Below are positions 7,058-13,848 of a stretch of 13,848 nucleotides of DNA, one piece after another. The notes beneath the pieces are model-generated. The model was not told the origin of the DNA. It did not search any database and saw only the letters and a program-made list of their open reading frames with translations. Source of the DNA: JBGTLA01 sp041744375. Lineage in GTDB: Bacteria; Actinomycetota; Acidimicrobiia; Spongiisociales; ZC4RG35. Location: the NCBI GenBank assembly GCA_041744375.1, contig JBGTLA010000114.1:1-13848 (forward strand). Direction: 5' to 3'. A program made the position numbers and the translations under genes. Every line of letters begins with the position of its first letter. Positions within the stretch are counted from its first letter, which is position 1.

Positions 7058-7070
7058 CCCCGGGAATGAC
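7038..7070. promoter_or_regulatory. Two inverted repeats overlapping the lipoprotein promoter
   Basis: CGGGGCCCCG at 7038-7047 is a perfect 10-base palindrome inside the promoter spacer. A second dyad at 7053-7070 has GTCA and TGAC arms around a central CCCGGG, with two unpaired positions per half, and it overlaps the -35 box. Either could be a repressor operator. G/C-rich palindromes also arise by chance in such a genome. Confidence 0.35.
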
Positions 7071-7243
7071 CTAGCCGACTCGCATAACACCACGACCGCC
7101 AGCACCCGATCGCGTAAACCGAGCTTGGTGAGTGGCGGCAACTCCATCGACAGATCGTCGGCAAGAACGATCGCCGTCGTCCGCTGGAACGAGCCTCCAC
7201 CTCTTCGGTTTCGCAGCCACGATCGGTGGGTAGCTCCCCAGGC

Positions 7244-8200
7244 ATGAACACTCATTACGGCATGACGCTGGCGAGCGAGTTGCACGGCCCCCAACGGCTG
7301 GTGGAACTCGCCTCCCGGGCCGAGGATCACGGGTTCGACTTCGTCTCGATCTCCGACCATTTCCACCCATGGACCACCGAGCAGGGCCACTCACCCTTCG
7401 TCTGGTCGGTGCTTGGCGCCATCGCCCAGGCGACCGACCACATCGAAGTCGGGGTGGGCGTGACCTGTCCCACCATCCGCATCCACCCCGCCATCCTGGC
7501 CCAGGCCACGGCCACCACCGCCCAGCTCCTCGGGGAGAGGTTCGTGTGGGGTGTCGGCTCGGGCGAGGCCCTCAACGAGCAGATCCTGGGCGACCCGTGG
7601 CCACCGGCCGACATCCGGCTGGCGATGATGGAAGAGGCCATCGAGATCATCCGCCTGCTGTGGAAGGGTGAGAGCACCACCTTCCGGGGCGACTTCTACC
7701 TGGTGGAGGACGCCACCATCTTCGATCCACCGCCAGGAGAGGTGCCCATCGTGGTGTCTGCCTTCGGCACCAATGCGGCCGCAGCCGCGGCCCGGTGTGG
7801 CGACGGCCTATGGACGACCGGGACCGACGCCGAAATTGTGAAGACATTCCATGACACCGGCGGATCGGGGCCGGTCTATTCCCAACTCACGTTGTCCTGG
7901 GCCGAGTCGAAAGCCGAGGCCGTGGAAACAGCGCACAGCCTGTGGCCCAACACCGCGATTCCTGGTCAACTCCCCCAGGACTTGCGCACCCCGCTCCATT
8001 TCGAACAGGCCGCCGAGCTGGTCACCCCAGAGCTCATCGCCGAGTCGATCCCGTGTGGGCCCGACCTCGGCCCCATTCTCGAATCGGTCGGAGAGGCGCA
8101 GGCGGCCGGTGTCGATCATGTCTATTTCCACCAGGTCGGAGACATGGAAGGCTTCCTACGGTTCTGGGACGACGAGCTGGCACCCGCCTTGGCTGGGTAG
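7244..8200 (+). CDS. F420-dependent oxidoreductase, FGD-like LLM family
   Basis: This 318-residue luciferase-like monooxygenase-family protein (TIM barrel) is of the type called F420-dependent glucose-6-phosphate dehydrogenase family. It should transfer hydride between a substrate and the deazaflavin F420 in the cytoplasm. By eye, Asp38-His39 and Trp43 in SDHFHPW and Glu108 in GVGSGEALNE match the Asp39, His40, Trp44 and Glu109 active-site residues of mycobacterial FGD1. The sugar-phosphate-binding positions of FGD1 could not be confirmed, so the substrate may not be glucose 6-phosphate. The ATG at 7244 is chosen because it lies a few residues before the first beta strand; an in-frame GTG at 7226 is the alternative. 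It is a single gene, divergent from the lipoprotein (227-247 bases) and convergent with the histidine phosphatase (47 bases). Confidence 0.9.
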   Translation: MNTHYGMTLASELHGPQRLVELASRAEDHGFDFVSISDHFHPWTTEQGHSPFVWSVLGAIAQATDHIEVGVGVTCPTIRIHPAILAQATATTAQLLGERFVWGVGSGEALNEQILGDPWPPADIRLAMMEEAIEIIRLLWKGESTTFRGDFYLVEDATIFDPPPGEVPIVVSAFGTNAAAAAARCGDGLWTTGTDAEIVKTFHDTGGSGPVYSQLTLSWAESKAEAVETAHSLWPNTAIPGQLPQDLRTPLHFEQAAELVTPELIAESIPCGPDLGPILESVGEAQAAGVDHVYFHQVGDMEGFLRFWDDELAPALAG

Positions 8201-8247
8201 TTGGATCCCCTTTTCCCCATTCGGGCTCCGCCGGACGAAGAGCACGC

Positions 8248-8925
8248 TCACGCCGTCACCAACCCGGGTGGGAGGTGGGTGCGATCGCTCAGCGAGCGGA
8301 GGCTCCAGGAATAGTCGCCGGCCGTGGGCTGAGAGACGAGACGGGACACGCCCGAGTGAACGTGTGTGAATCGATCCCACTCCCACGGCACCGGCTCCAC
8401 CCCGAGCAACGTGCCCAGGATCACGGCGTTGGTTCCCCCGTGAGCAACGATGACCACCCGCCGCTGGTCGACACCGGACCAGAGGTGGGAGCCACCGTCG
8501 ACCCGGGTGATCCCTCTCGCGCCCAGGGTGTCGAGGAGGCCGCCTTCGATGCGGCGGTGGAAGTCCCGGAAGCTCTCGCCACCGGGCATCCCCTCCCACA
8601 GCTCTTCCACCGAACGGTCCACCGCAGTGGCGAAGAACTCCTCGACCTCCTCCACCGGGCTCCCGTCCCATCCCGGCGGATTGCGCAGCTCGGCCAACCA
8701 GTCCATCACCTGGGGCTCCCGGCCGGTGGCTTCGGCCACCGGCTCGACGGTCTGGCGGGCCCGCACCATGGTGGACACCCACACCTCGTCGACCTCCCAG
8801 GAGGAAGCCCGCTCGGCCAGCCGCCGGGCTTGTTCCCGCCCGTTGTCGGTGAGAGGTGGGTCGGTCCAGGCGACGCCGTCCACCACGTAGGCGGGTTCGG
8901 CATGGCGGATAAGTGTCAACCACAT
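8248..8925 (-). CDS. Histidine phosphatase family protein (phosphoglycerate-mutase-like)
   Basis: This 225-residue protein is of histidine phosphatase branch 1. The nucleophile motif is LIRHAEP with Arg7 and His8, followed by LTDNGREQARRLAE, the SxxxRARQT motif with Arg55, Glu79 as the likely proton donor, and the second catalytic histidine His162 in VAHGGTNAVIL. All catalytic residues are present, so it should be an active phosphatase or mutase with a phospho-histidine intermediate. The substrate cannot be told; RHA in place of RHG is a common variant. The ATG at 8925 has no Shine-Dalgarno sequence and a TAGGCT box 9 bases upstream. It lies 81 bases after the potassium channel on the same strand and may be transcribed with it or from its own start. 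Confidence 0.92.
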   Translation of the reverse strand: MWLTLIRHAEPAYVVDGVAWTDPPLTDNGREQARRLAERASSWEVDEVWVSTMVRARQTVEPVAEATGREPQVMDWLAELRNPPGWDGSPVEEVEEFFATAVDRSVEELWEGMPGGESFRDFHRRIEGGLLDTLGARGITRVDGGSHLWSGVDQRRVVIVAHGGTNAVILGTLLGVEPVPWEWDRFTHVHSGVSRLVSQPTAGDYSWSLRSLSDRTHLPPGLVTA

Positions 8926-8934
8926 ACGGCTGGG

Positions 8935-8940
8935 AGCCTA
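8935..8940 (-). promoter_or_regulatory. Candidate -10 box for the histidine phosphatase
   Basis: The minus strand reads TAGGCT, ending 9 bases before the ATG at 8925. TTGCTG lies 19 bases further upstream as a loose -35. The short distance and lack of a ribosome site fit a leaderless message. Confidence 0.35.
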
Positions 8941-9006
8941 TCCGGTCCAACGCCGAACGCAGCAACCACCTGAGACGGGCCCGCGTCGATGCCTTGGGGT
9001 CGGCGG

Positions 9007-10026
9007 TCAGTCGCCGTTGGGCTCGATACCCAACAGGCGATCACCCTTCTCCACGAGCTCGGAACCGCGCAGGATGCGACCGTGGCGGACGATCCCCACC
9101 GTCCCCGACGGCCCCGGTGCCCCCACCTCCGACTGGTCGGCCTCACGCTCGACGAGATCGACGCCCTCGCCGATGAGCAACAGGTCTTCGATCATCTCTG
9201 CCTGGTGGGGGCTGTCGATGGCCAGGCCCAAGAGCCTCCCGGTGGCCTCGTCGGAGGTGACCACGACCGACGCCCCACCCCGTTTGAGGATTCTCGAGTT
9301 CTCCTCCTCCTTGGCAGCGGCCACCAACCGGGCCTCGGAGTTGAGGAGGCGAACGGTAAGGGTGGCGAGAACGGCGGTGTCGTCACGATCGACGGCCACG
9401 ATCACGCCACCGGCCCGCTCGACTCCGGCTCGCCGCAAGACCGACTCGCGGGTGCAGTCCCCCACCACCACCACGTAACCGTCCCGATTGGCCTCGTCGG
9501 CGGCGTCGGGGCGAACCTCCACTATCACCACTTGCTCGCGAGGAACCTTTTTGGACGCCAGCGACGAGGCCGCGCTGCGACCCTTGGTCCCATATCCACA
9601 GATGACGTAATGATCAGTCACAGTTCGCCTCCATCGTTGCACCCTCAGTAGGTATCGGCTGCTCGCCGTGAGGACCTCGACCGTGGTGGAGACCACCAGC
9701 ACCAAGAATGCCACTCTCATCGGTGTGACCACCAACGTCGTAAGGAGACGAGATCGCTGAGTGACCGGGACGATGTCTCCGTATCCGGTGGTGGTCACCG
9801 AGACCGTGGAGTAATAGACGGCGTCCCAGAACCCAAACTCGCCTCCCGCCGAATCGGTGTAACCGGCCCGATCGAGATAGACGACGAGGGCGATGAGCAG
9901 GACAACCGCCACCGCCGAAACCAACCGGGTGACCACCACCCGCAAGGGGTTGGCGCGCCGGTCGGCGAAACGGATAGGCCCGGGCTGGGACTGTGTCGGT
10001 CTGGTGGACATAGGCCGACTGACCAT
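9007..10026 (-). CDS. Two-TM potassium channel with RCK (TrkA-N/TrkA-C) domain
   Basis: This 339-residue protein has the MthK/Kch-like layout. Membrane segment 1 is about residues 31-51. A pore helix leads to the selectivity filter TTTGYGD (78-84), and segment 2 is about 93-118. A cytoplasmic RCK domain follows, with Rossmann motif VICGYGTKGR (141-150) and acidic Glu170 after the second strand, typical of nucleotide binding. A short TrkA-C-like segment (about 290-336) closes the protein. It should form a tetrameric, ligand-gated potassium channel. The frame is open to 10182, but that extension has no domain and is Arg/Pro-rich. ATG 10026 is chosen; ATG 10011 is equally possible because TAGGAT (10030-10025) could be a -10 box. 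The histidine phosphatase follows on the same strand. Confidence 0.93.
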   Translation of the reverse strand: MVSRPMSTRPTQSQPGPIRFADRRANPLRVVVTRLVSAVAVVLLIALVVYLDRAGYTDSAGGEFGFWDAVYYSTVSVTTTGYGDIVPVTQRSRLLTTLVVTPMRVAFLVLVVSTTVEVLTASSRYLLRVQRWRRTVTDHYVICGYGTKGRSAASSLASKKVPREQVVIVEVRPDAADEANRDGYVVVVGDCTRESVLRRAGVERAGGVIVAVDRDDTAVLATLTVRLLNSEARLVAAAKEEENSRILKRGGASVVVTSDEATGRLLGLAIDSPHQAEMIEDLLLIGEGVDLVEREADQSEVGAPGPSGTVGIVRHGRILRGSELVEKGDRLLGIEPNGD

Positions 10027-10332
10027 CCTAGGGACCCCCGGGCGGAGTCTCGGCCATCTCGCCGCTCGTTCCCCGACCTGGACGAGTGCCCGACATCCCG
10101 CTGGCACGGGGAGCGATGGCTCCCTATTTGGCCATGGTGGTCGAATCCGCGCCCGAAACGACCGGTTCTGCCCACCACCCACCTCTGGCGCGCCGAGAGG
10201 CGACGTTCATATGCCAAGGGCTGAGGACAGGAAGCGCCCTCTTCCACGTGGGGGTTCACTCGAACGGCTCGCGAACCGATACCATGGTGAGGTCCGGAAC
10301 GGGAAGCTCCCTCCGGACGGCGATCTCATCTC
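10027..10332. other. Divergent intergenic region, about 306 bases
   Basis: It separates the potassium channel (minus) from the YczE-like gene (plus) and must hold both promoters. I see a possible TACCAT -10 at 10280-10285 with a loose TTCACT 19 bases upstream for the rightward gene, and a long inverted repeat at 10292-10318. Open frames across the region on both strands are shadows with no recognisable domain. No RNA gene was seen. Confidence 0.5.
10292..10318 (+). promoter_or_regulatory. Long inverted repeat just before the YczE-like gene
   Basis: The arms GTCCGGA and TCCGGAC (7 bp) enclose, after a two-base bulge, GGGA and TCCC (4 bp) with loop AGC. The repeat ends 14 bases before ATG 10333. 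If transcription starts from TACCAT (10280-10285), it would form at the 5' end of the mRNA; otherwise it may be an operator. There is no ribosome site between it and the ATG. Confidence 0.45.
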
Positions 10333-11043
10333 ATGATCAAATCCCATCCCTTCCGTCGCGCACGCATGCGCCAGGTCGCCCGCTACCTGTCGGGCGTGTT
10401 CGTCGTGTCCGTGGGGGCCACGTTCGGGATCCGGTCGGGAGCCGGTGCCGCCCCCTACGACGCTCTGCTGGTCACGCTCACCGACCGGTTCGGGACACCC
10501 TTTTGGGCTACCGCCTGGCTGGTGCAGATCGTATGGGTCGCAGCCATCCTGAGGGCCGGGGGACGAATTCGATTCGGGGCGCTGCTCCACTCGCTCTGGT
10601 TCGGCCCCATCATGACCGTTGCCCTCGCCGTCATTCCTCCGGCATCGGGCTGGGCGATGTCCTCTCTTTACCTGACGGCGGCGGTGGTCGGGATCAGCGT
10701 CGGGCTGTGGTTGTATCTCGGTGCAGCTTTCGTATCGGGCATGGTCGATACCCTCTTCGACACGCTCTCGCAGCGGGGCGATTTTCGCAACTCCGGTATC
10801 CGCACGGTCTTCGACGTGGCGTGCTGCGCCTATGCCTGGATCGGCGGCGGTCCGGTGGGAGTGGGAACCGTCGTGATCGCCTTCGGTGTGGGTCCGTTGC
10901 TGGGGGCGATCTCGCGCAGCACCCTGCACCCGTCGTCGTGGCGCGGCATCCGTCTCCGTCCCGGCCGGCTCGTGCCCGAGTCCCCCATGGAGCTGGTCGA
11001 CACCACCGAGTACAGCCTGTTCGCTCACCCGTCGGACACGTGA
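10333..11043 (+). CDS. YczE-like integral membrane protein
   Basis: This 236-residue protein has about five to six hydrophobic segments (roughly residues 17-40, 54-73, 82-102, 106-133, 155-195) and a hydrophilic C-terminal tail. The pattern of an early glycine-rich segment, a PYDALL element after the first segment and a late GVGTVVIAFGVGPLLG segment matches the YczE/YitT group of bacterial membrane proteins, of unknown transport role. The start at ATG 10333 is fixed by a stop at 10288 with no other start codon between. No Shine-Dalgarno sequence is visible, and a strong inverted repeat lies just upstream. The next gene begins 42 bases later and probably has its own promoter. Family assignment is by pattern, so moderate. 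Confidence 0.85.
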   Translation: MIKSHPFRRARMRQVARYLSGVFVVSVGATFGIRSGAGAAPYDALLVTLTDRFGTPFWATAWLVQIVWVAAILRAGGRIRFGALLHSLWFGPIMTVALAVIPPASGWAMSSLYLTAAVVGISVGLWLYLGAAFVSGMVDTLFDTLSQRGDFRNSGIRTVFDVACCAYAWIGGGPVGVGTVVIAFGVGPLLGAISRSTLHPSSWRGIRLRPGRLVPESPMELVDTTEYSLFAHPSDT

Positions 11044-11072
11044 CGGCGAACACAGCCGACCGGCCGTACTGG

Positions 11073-11078
11073 TAACGT
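11073..11078 (+). promoter_or_regulatory. Candidate leaderless promoter box of the CFA-synthase-like gene
   Basis: TAACGT ends 7 bases before ATG 11086, the spacing that places transcription start on the start codon itself. No clear -35 box is seen. A short AGGTG lies too close to the ATG to be a normal ribosome site. Confidence 0.4.
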
Positions 11079-11085
11079 CAGGTGT

Positions 11086-12330
11086 ATGGAGGCATTGGAG
11101 GCTTCCCGTCGACTGTTCGAGCTGGCGGTTGCTGCGACCGACGTCCCGCCGCCGCGCGTGAGGGCCTGGACCGGGGAAGAGTGGGGCCCAGACGATGCGT
11201 CTTCCACCCTCGTCCTCCGCCACCCCGGCTCTCTCCGCCCCCTGCTGACTACCCGCGGCGACCTCATCGCCGGGGAGGCGTACCTCTTCGACGACGTCGA
11301 CGTCGAGGGAGACATGGTGGACCTCATGCGCTTCGTCGGTGGGGTCCGGGAGGCCGGAGCGGTCGCGAAGTTGCGAGCAGCGTCTCTCGTGCGATCTCTT
11401 CCCAGGGAGACACGGCGATCGGCGGCCGCCCGTCCCCGCATGCGAGGTCGGCTCCATTCCATCGGCCGTGACAATCGAGCCGTGTCGTATCACTACGACA
11501 CCGGCAACGACTTCTACTCGCTCTTCTTGGATCCGCGCATGGTCTACTCCTGTGCCGCCTTCCTCGACCCCGACGAGCCGCTCGAGGTGGCCCAGGAGCG
11601 CAAGCTCGACCTCATCTGCAGAAAGCTCGACCTGCGGCCCGGCGACCGGTTCCTCGACGTCGGCTGCGGTTGGGGCGCCCTCGTGATCCACGCCGCCTCC
11701 AAATACGGAGTGGAGGCGACCGGTGTCACGATCAGCACCGAGCAGGCCGACGAGGCACGCAAACGGGCAGCCGCCGCCGGGGTGACCGAGCGCGTCGACG
11801 TGATTTGTGACGATTACCGCAACCTGGGTGGGACTTTCCACGCCATTGCCTCGGTGGGGATGATCGAACACGTAGGAACCCGCAACCTCGGCAGCTACTT
11901 CCGGCATCTCAAGTCGTTGCTGGCACCGGGTGGCCAGATCCTCAATCACGGCATCGTGACACGCGACCGCCGGCGAGCTCGGGGGGCGTCATTCGTTCGC
12001 ACCTATGTGTTCCCCGACGGCCAGCTCCACACGACCGAGGACGCCATCGCCGCGGCCGAGGTGGCCGGGCTCGAGCTGCGTGATCTGGAAGCGCTCCGCA
12101 CCAGCTATGCCCTCACGTTGCGGCATTGGGTAGCCGACCTCGAGAGGAACGCAGCAGCGGCAAGGGCGGTCGCCGGCGACAACCTGTACCGGATCTGGCG
12201 CCTGTACATGGCCGGTTCGGCCGTTGCCTTCGAGCGCGCCGCCATCGGCGTGAACCAGCTGTTGCTGGCCGACCCGGCGCGCCCGTGGCAGTACGGTCGC
12301 CGCCGTCTCCTCGCCACCGACGACCACTGA
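11086..12330 (+). CDS. Cyclopropane-fatty-acyl-phospholipid synthase-like methyltransferase
   Basis: This 414-residue SAM-dependent enzyme is of the CFA synthase family, which adds a methylene or methyl group to double bonds of membrane lipid acyl chains. An N-terminal lipid-binding domain (about 1-125) precedes YHYDTGNDFY (135-144), the SAM motif FLDVGCGWG (189-197), GVTISTEQ (213-220) and SVGMIEHVG (256-264). By eye the bicarbonate-binding residues of E. coli CFA synthase are kept as Cys156, Glu261, His288 and Tyr341. The position of E. coli Cys354 is Ser378 here, in MAGSAVAFERA. Cyclopropanation and methylation (as for tuberculostearic acid) cannot be told apart. The start is ATG 11086, with a TAACGT box 7 bases upstream. 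It acts at the inner face of the membrane. The M15 peptidase follows 64 bases later. Confidence 0.93.
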   Translation: MEALEASRRLFELAVAATDVPPPRVRAWTGEEWGPDDASSTLVLRHPGSLRPLLTTRGDLIAGEAYLFDDVDVEGDMVDLMRFVGGVREAGAVAKLRAASLVRSLPRETRRSAAARPRMRGRLHSIGRDNRAVSYHYDTGNDFYSLFLDPRMVYSCAAFLDPDEPLEVAQERKLDLICRKLDLRPGDRFLDVGCGWGALVIHAASKYGVEATGVTISTEQADEARKRAAAAGVTERVDVICDDYRNLGGTFHAIASVGMIEHVGTRNLGSYFRHLKSLLAPGGQILNHGIVTRDRRRARGASFVRTYVFPDGQLHTTEDAIAAAEVAGLELRDLEALRTSYALTLRHWVADLERNAAAARAVAGDNLYRIWRLYMAGSAVAFERAAIGVNQLLLADPARPWQYGRRRLLATDDH

Positions 12331-12344
12331 GGCCCAAATCGATC

Positions 12345-12360
12345 ACCGCCCGCCGGCGGT
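12345..12360 (+). terminator. Hairpin between CFA-like and peptidase genes
   Basis: A perfect 6-bp stem (ACCGCC / GGCGGT) with loop CGCC lies 15 bases after the stop at 12330. It has no T-run, so it could be a weak terminator or an operator for the next gene, whose candidate -10 box TATCTT starts 5 bases on. Confidence 0.35.
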
Positions 12361-12394
12361 CGGGTATCTTCGCCTCCCCGACAGCAAGGCCCCG

Positions 12395-13171
12395 GTGCTC
12401 CGACGCTTCATATCGACGTTGACGTCTTTGACTGTGATCGTCGCCGTGGCCACGACTGCCGCCGCCGAGACCGCCCAGTACACCGGGGACCAATTCGCCG
12501 AGATCTTCCGATCGGCACCTCTCCAAGTCGCCGCCCCCACCGAGCCGCCGCCGCCGATCACGGGAGACGTCGACCTCGACACCCGCATCCGTTCGATGGC
12601 CGAAGCAAAGGGGTATGTCCGCCAGCCGGAGGCCACGGGGGAACTCGTCTGGGTCGATGGAAGTCTCTTGCAGGTCGACGCGGCCGCAGCCTGGCGGGAG
12701 CTGGCGGCCCTGGCCCGCAGCGCCGGCCACTCGCTGGTGGTCGTGTCCGGCTACCGGAGCATGGCCGACCAACGGACGACATTTCTCAGGCGCCTCTCCG
12801 GTTATTCCGAAGCTGCCCTCGACTACCGGCTGAGTTGGTCGGCCCCACCCGGATACTCGAAGCATCACACCGGCTATGCCCTCGACGTGACGGTGGCCGG
12901 GTCCACGGCCGGCCGCTTCGGTACCAGCTCCGCCTACCAGTGGATGACCGCCGACAACTATCGAAACGCCAAGCGGTTCGGCTTCATCCCCAGTTATCCC
13001 CCCGACGGACCCCGCCAAGGACCGAATCCGGAGCCGTGGGAGTGGTTGTACGTCGGTGTCGATTCCATCGCCTGTGCCTCCGACGCCCACAGTGCCGAAC
13101 CGCCGTGCCGCATGCTCGCCTTCACCAGCGGCCGCTTCCTCCATCACCCGCCGGGCGTCTGGCCCGAGTGA
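12395..13171 (+). CDS. Secreted VanY-type D,D-carboxypeptidase (peptidase M15B), with altered zinc ligand
   Basis: This 258-residue protein has a clear Sec signal peptide: basic MLRR, hydrophobic core to residue 20, and probable cleavage after AAA (22-24). The LAS/M15 fold is shown by SGYRSMADQ (118-126) and the zinc motif SxHxxGxAxD as Ser155, His157, Gly160, Ala162, Asp164. The closing motif reads Glu213-Pro-Trp-Glu216-Trp, where the family usually has Glu-x-Trp-His: the catalytic Glu is present but the third zinc ligand His is Glu. VanY-type enzymes remove terminal D-Ala from peptidoglycan stems outside the cell; this one may do so or may have changed specificity. Cys227 and Cys238 may pair. 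The start is GTG 12395, four bases after AAGG, with TATCTT (12365-12370) as a possible -10. It converges with recD, leaving 16 bases. Confidence 0.9.
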   Translation: MLRRFISTLTSLTVIVAVATTAAAETAQYTGDQFAEIFRSAPLQVAAPTEPPPPITGDVDLDTRIRSMAEAKGYVRQPEATGELVWVDGSLLQVDAAAAWRELAALARSAGHSLVVVSGYRSMADQRTTFLRRLSGYSEAALDYRLSWSAPPGYSKHHTGYALDVTVAGSTAGRFGTSSAYQWMTADNYRNAKRFGFIPSYPPDGPRQGPNPEPWEWLYVGVDSIACASDAHSAEPPCRMLAFTSGRFLHHPPGVWPE

Positions 13172-13187
13172 ACCATCACGGATCCTC

Positions 13188-13848
13188 TCAGCTCCACAGG
13201 CGCTCACCAAGACCCGACGCCCTCTCCACGGAGCGAGCGATGGCCTGGCGCACCACCGACTCGTTGCCCACCACCCACACCCGGGCCGAGGCGCGGGTGA
13301 CCGCCGTGTAGAGGAGCTGGCGGGTGAGCAGTCGGGACTCTTGCGCCGGGAGCACCACGGCCACCTGCTCGAACTGGGAGCCCTGGCTCTTGTGGATGGT
13401 CATGGCGTGGACGGTGGCGTACTCGCCGAGGTGGCTGAGAGGAACGAGCCGGGCGCCCTCGCGATCGAAGACCGCCCTGAGCCCGTCGTCGGTGTGGACG
13501 GCGACGCCGATGTCGCCGTTGAACAGACCGAGGGCGTAGTCGTTGCGGGTGATCATGACCGGTCGCCCCCGGTACCACTCACCCCCGTAGCGGAGCCCGA
13601 TGTAGCGCTCGTCGAGGGTCGCCTCGATGGCCCGACCCCACTGCGTCACACTCTCGGGGCCGTGGCGATGCGCACAGAGGACGGCGACTTCGGTCAACGC
13701 CTCGAGAACCGCCTCGGGCGCACCCTCCCCCGCCAGGTCGACGAGGCGAGAGCGTTGCTCCATGATCTCGCTCCACAACTCTGCGAAACCCGGAGAGTGG
13801 CGGTCGTTGACCCAGCGCAGGGCATCGTCGCCGGCGGCGAGCAGGGCG
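13188..13848 (-). CDS. recD: Exodeoxyribonuclease V alpha subunit RecD, C-terminal part (runs off right edge)
   Basis: About 219 C-terminal residues are present, and the frame stays open to the right edge. RecD is the 5'-3' helicase subunit of RecBCD, which processes double-strand breaks. Visible are GRPVMITRNDYALGLFNGDIG (SH3-like/UvrD_C_2 region), the helicase motif TIHKSQGSQF, and the last motif LLYTAVTRA with its conserved Arg. A TTG at 13778 is only an internal codon, since the upstream frame reads on as coding sequence. The stop is TGA at 13190-13188. RecB and RecC would be expected beyond the edge. A RecD2-type stand-alone helicase is the alternative, as the N-terminal part is not seen. 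Confidence 0.9.
   Translation of the reverse strand, partial: ALLAAGDDALRWVNDRHSPGFAELWSEIMEQRSRLVDLAGEGAPEAVLEALTEVAVLCAHRHGPESVTQWGRAIEATLDERYIGLRYGGEWYRGRPVMITRNDYALGLFNGDIGVAVHTDDGLRAVFDREGARLVPLSHLGEYATVHAMTIHKSQGSQFEQVAVVLPAQESRLLTRQLLYTAVTRASARVWVVGNESVVRQAIARSVERASGLGERLWS

Noticed and set aside
7942..8973. 343-codon open frame on the plus strand
   Set aside because: It overlaps the end of the F420 enzyme out of frame and is antisense to the histidine phosphatase, both of which have all catalytic residues.
10027..10182. N-terminal extension of the potassium channel
   Set aside because: The added 52 residues are Arg/Pro-rich with no membrane segment or ribosome site.
10207..11949. 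580-codon open frame on the minus strand
   Set aside because: It lies opposite the YczE-like and CFA-like genes, which have clear motifs. Its translation is Arg/Gly/Pro/His-rich with no domain, as expected for a shadow frame in G/C-rich DNA.
12113..13210. 365-codon open frame on the minus strand
   Set aside because: It is antisense to the M15 peptidase and the end of the CFA-like gene, with low-complexity Gly/Arg composition and no motif.

Overview
The window is a GC-rich bacterial chromosome segment with strong third-position G/C bias. It is most likely from an actinobacterium: it carries an FGD-type F420 (LLM) oxidoreductase, a topA/tmk neighbourhood of the kind seen in actinomycetes, and many starts with no Shine-Dalgarno sequence but a TAnnnT box just upstream. 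The class cannot be fixed from sequence alone; a deep lineage such as Acidimicrobiia is only a guess.

Layout, left to right. The left edge holds the first 54 codons of thymidylate kinase (tmk, minus), joined by a 4-base TTGA stop/start overlap to an upstream MFS-type membrane protein (minus). Divergent from these is DNA topoisomerase I (topA, plus), ended by a strong hairpin. Next comes a conserved-looking small protein with a ribbon-helix-helix-like tail (plus), convergent with a serine beta-lactamase-like hydrolase (minus). A 318-base stretch follows, holding only a doubtful 45-codon ORF and a probable terminator. It is bounded by a lipoprotein gene (minus) whose signal peptide appears split between two frames, with a TTGACA promoter overlapped by two inverted repeats. 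An FGD-like F420-dependent oxidoreductase (plus) faces a histidine phosphatase (minus), which is preceded by a two-TM potassium channel with an RCK domain (minus). A divergent region of about 300 bases, with a long hairpin just before the next start, leads to a YczE-like membrane protein (plus), a cyclopropane-fatty-acid-synthase-like methyltransferase (plus) and a secreted VanY-type M15 peptidase (plus). The right edge holds the C-terminal part of RecD (minus).

Functionally this is mostly housekeeping and envelope biology: DNA topology, dTTP supply and repair (topA, tmk, recD), lipid modification, peptidoglycan trimming, ion transport and redox. The genes are mostly single units, and the only tight coupling is MFS-tmk. 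I found no tRNA or rRNA genes, CRISPR array, transposase or phage genes. I did not find a convincing new multi-gene system. The points most worth checking are the MFS-tmk coupling, the probable lipoprotein frameshift with its dyad-flanked promoter, the hairpin before the YczE-like gene, the His-to-Glu change in the M15 peptidase, and the orphan region at 5643-5960.
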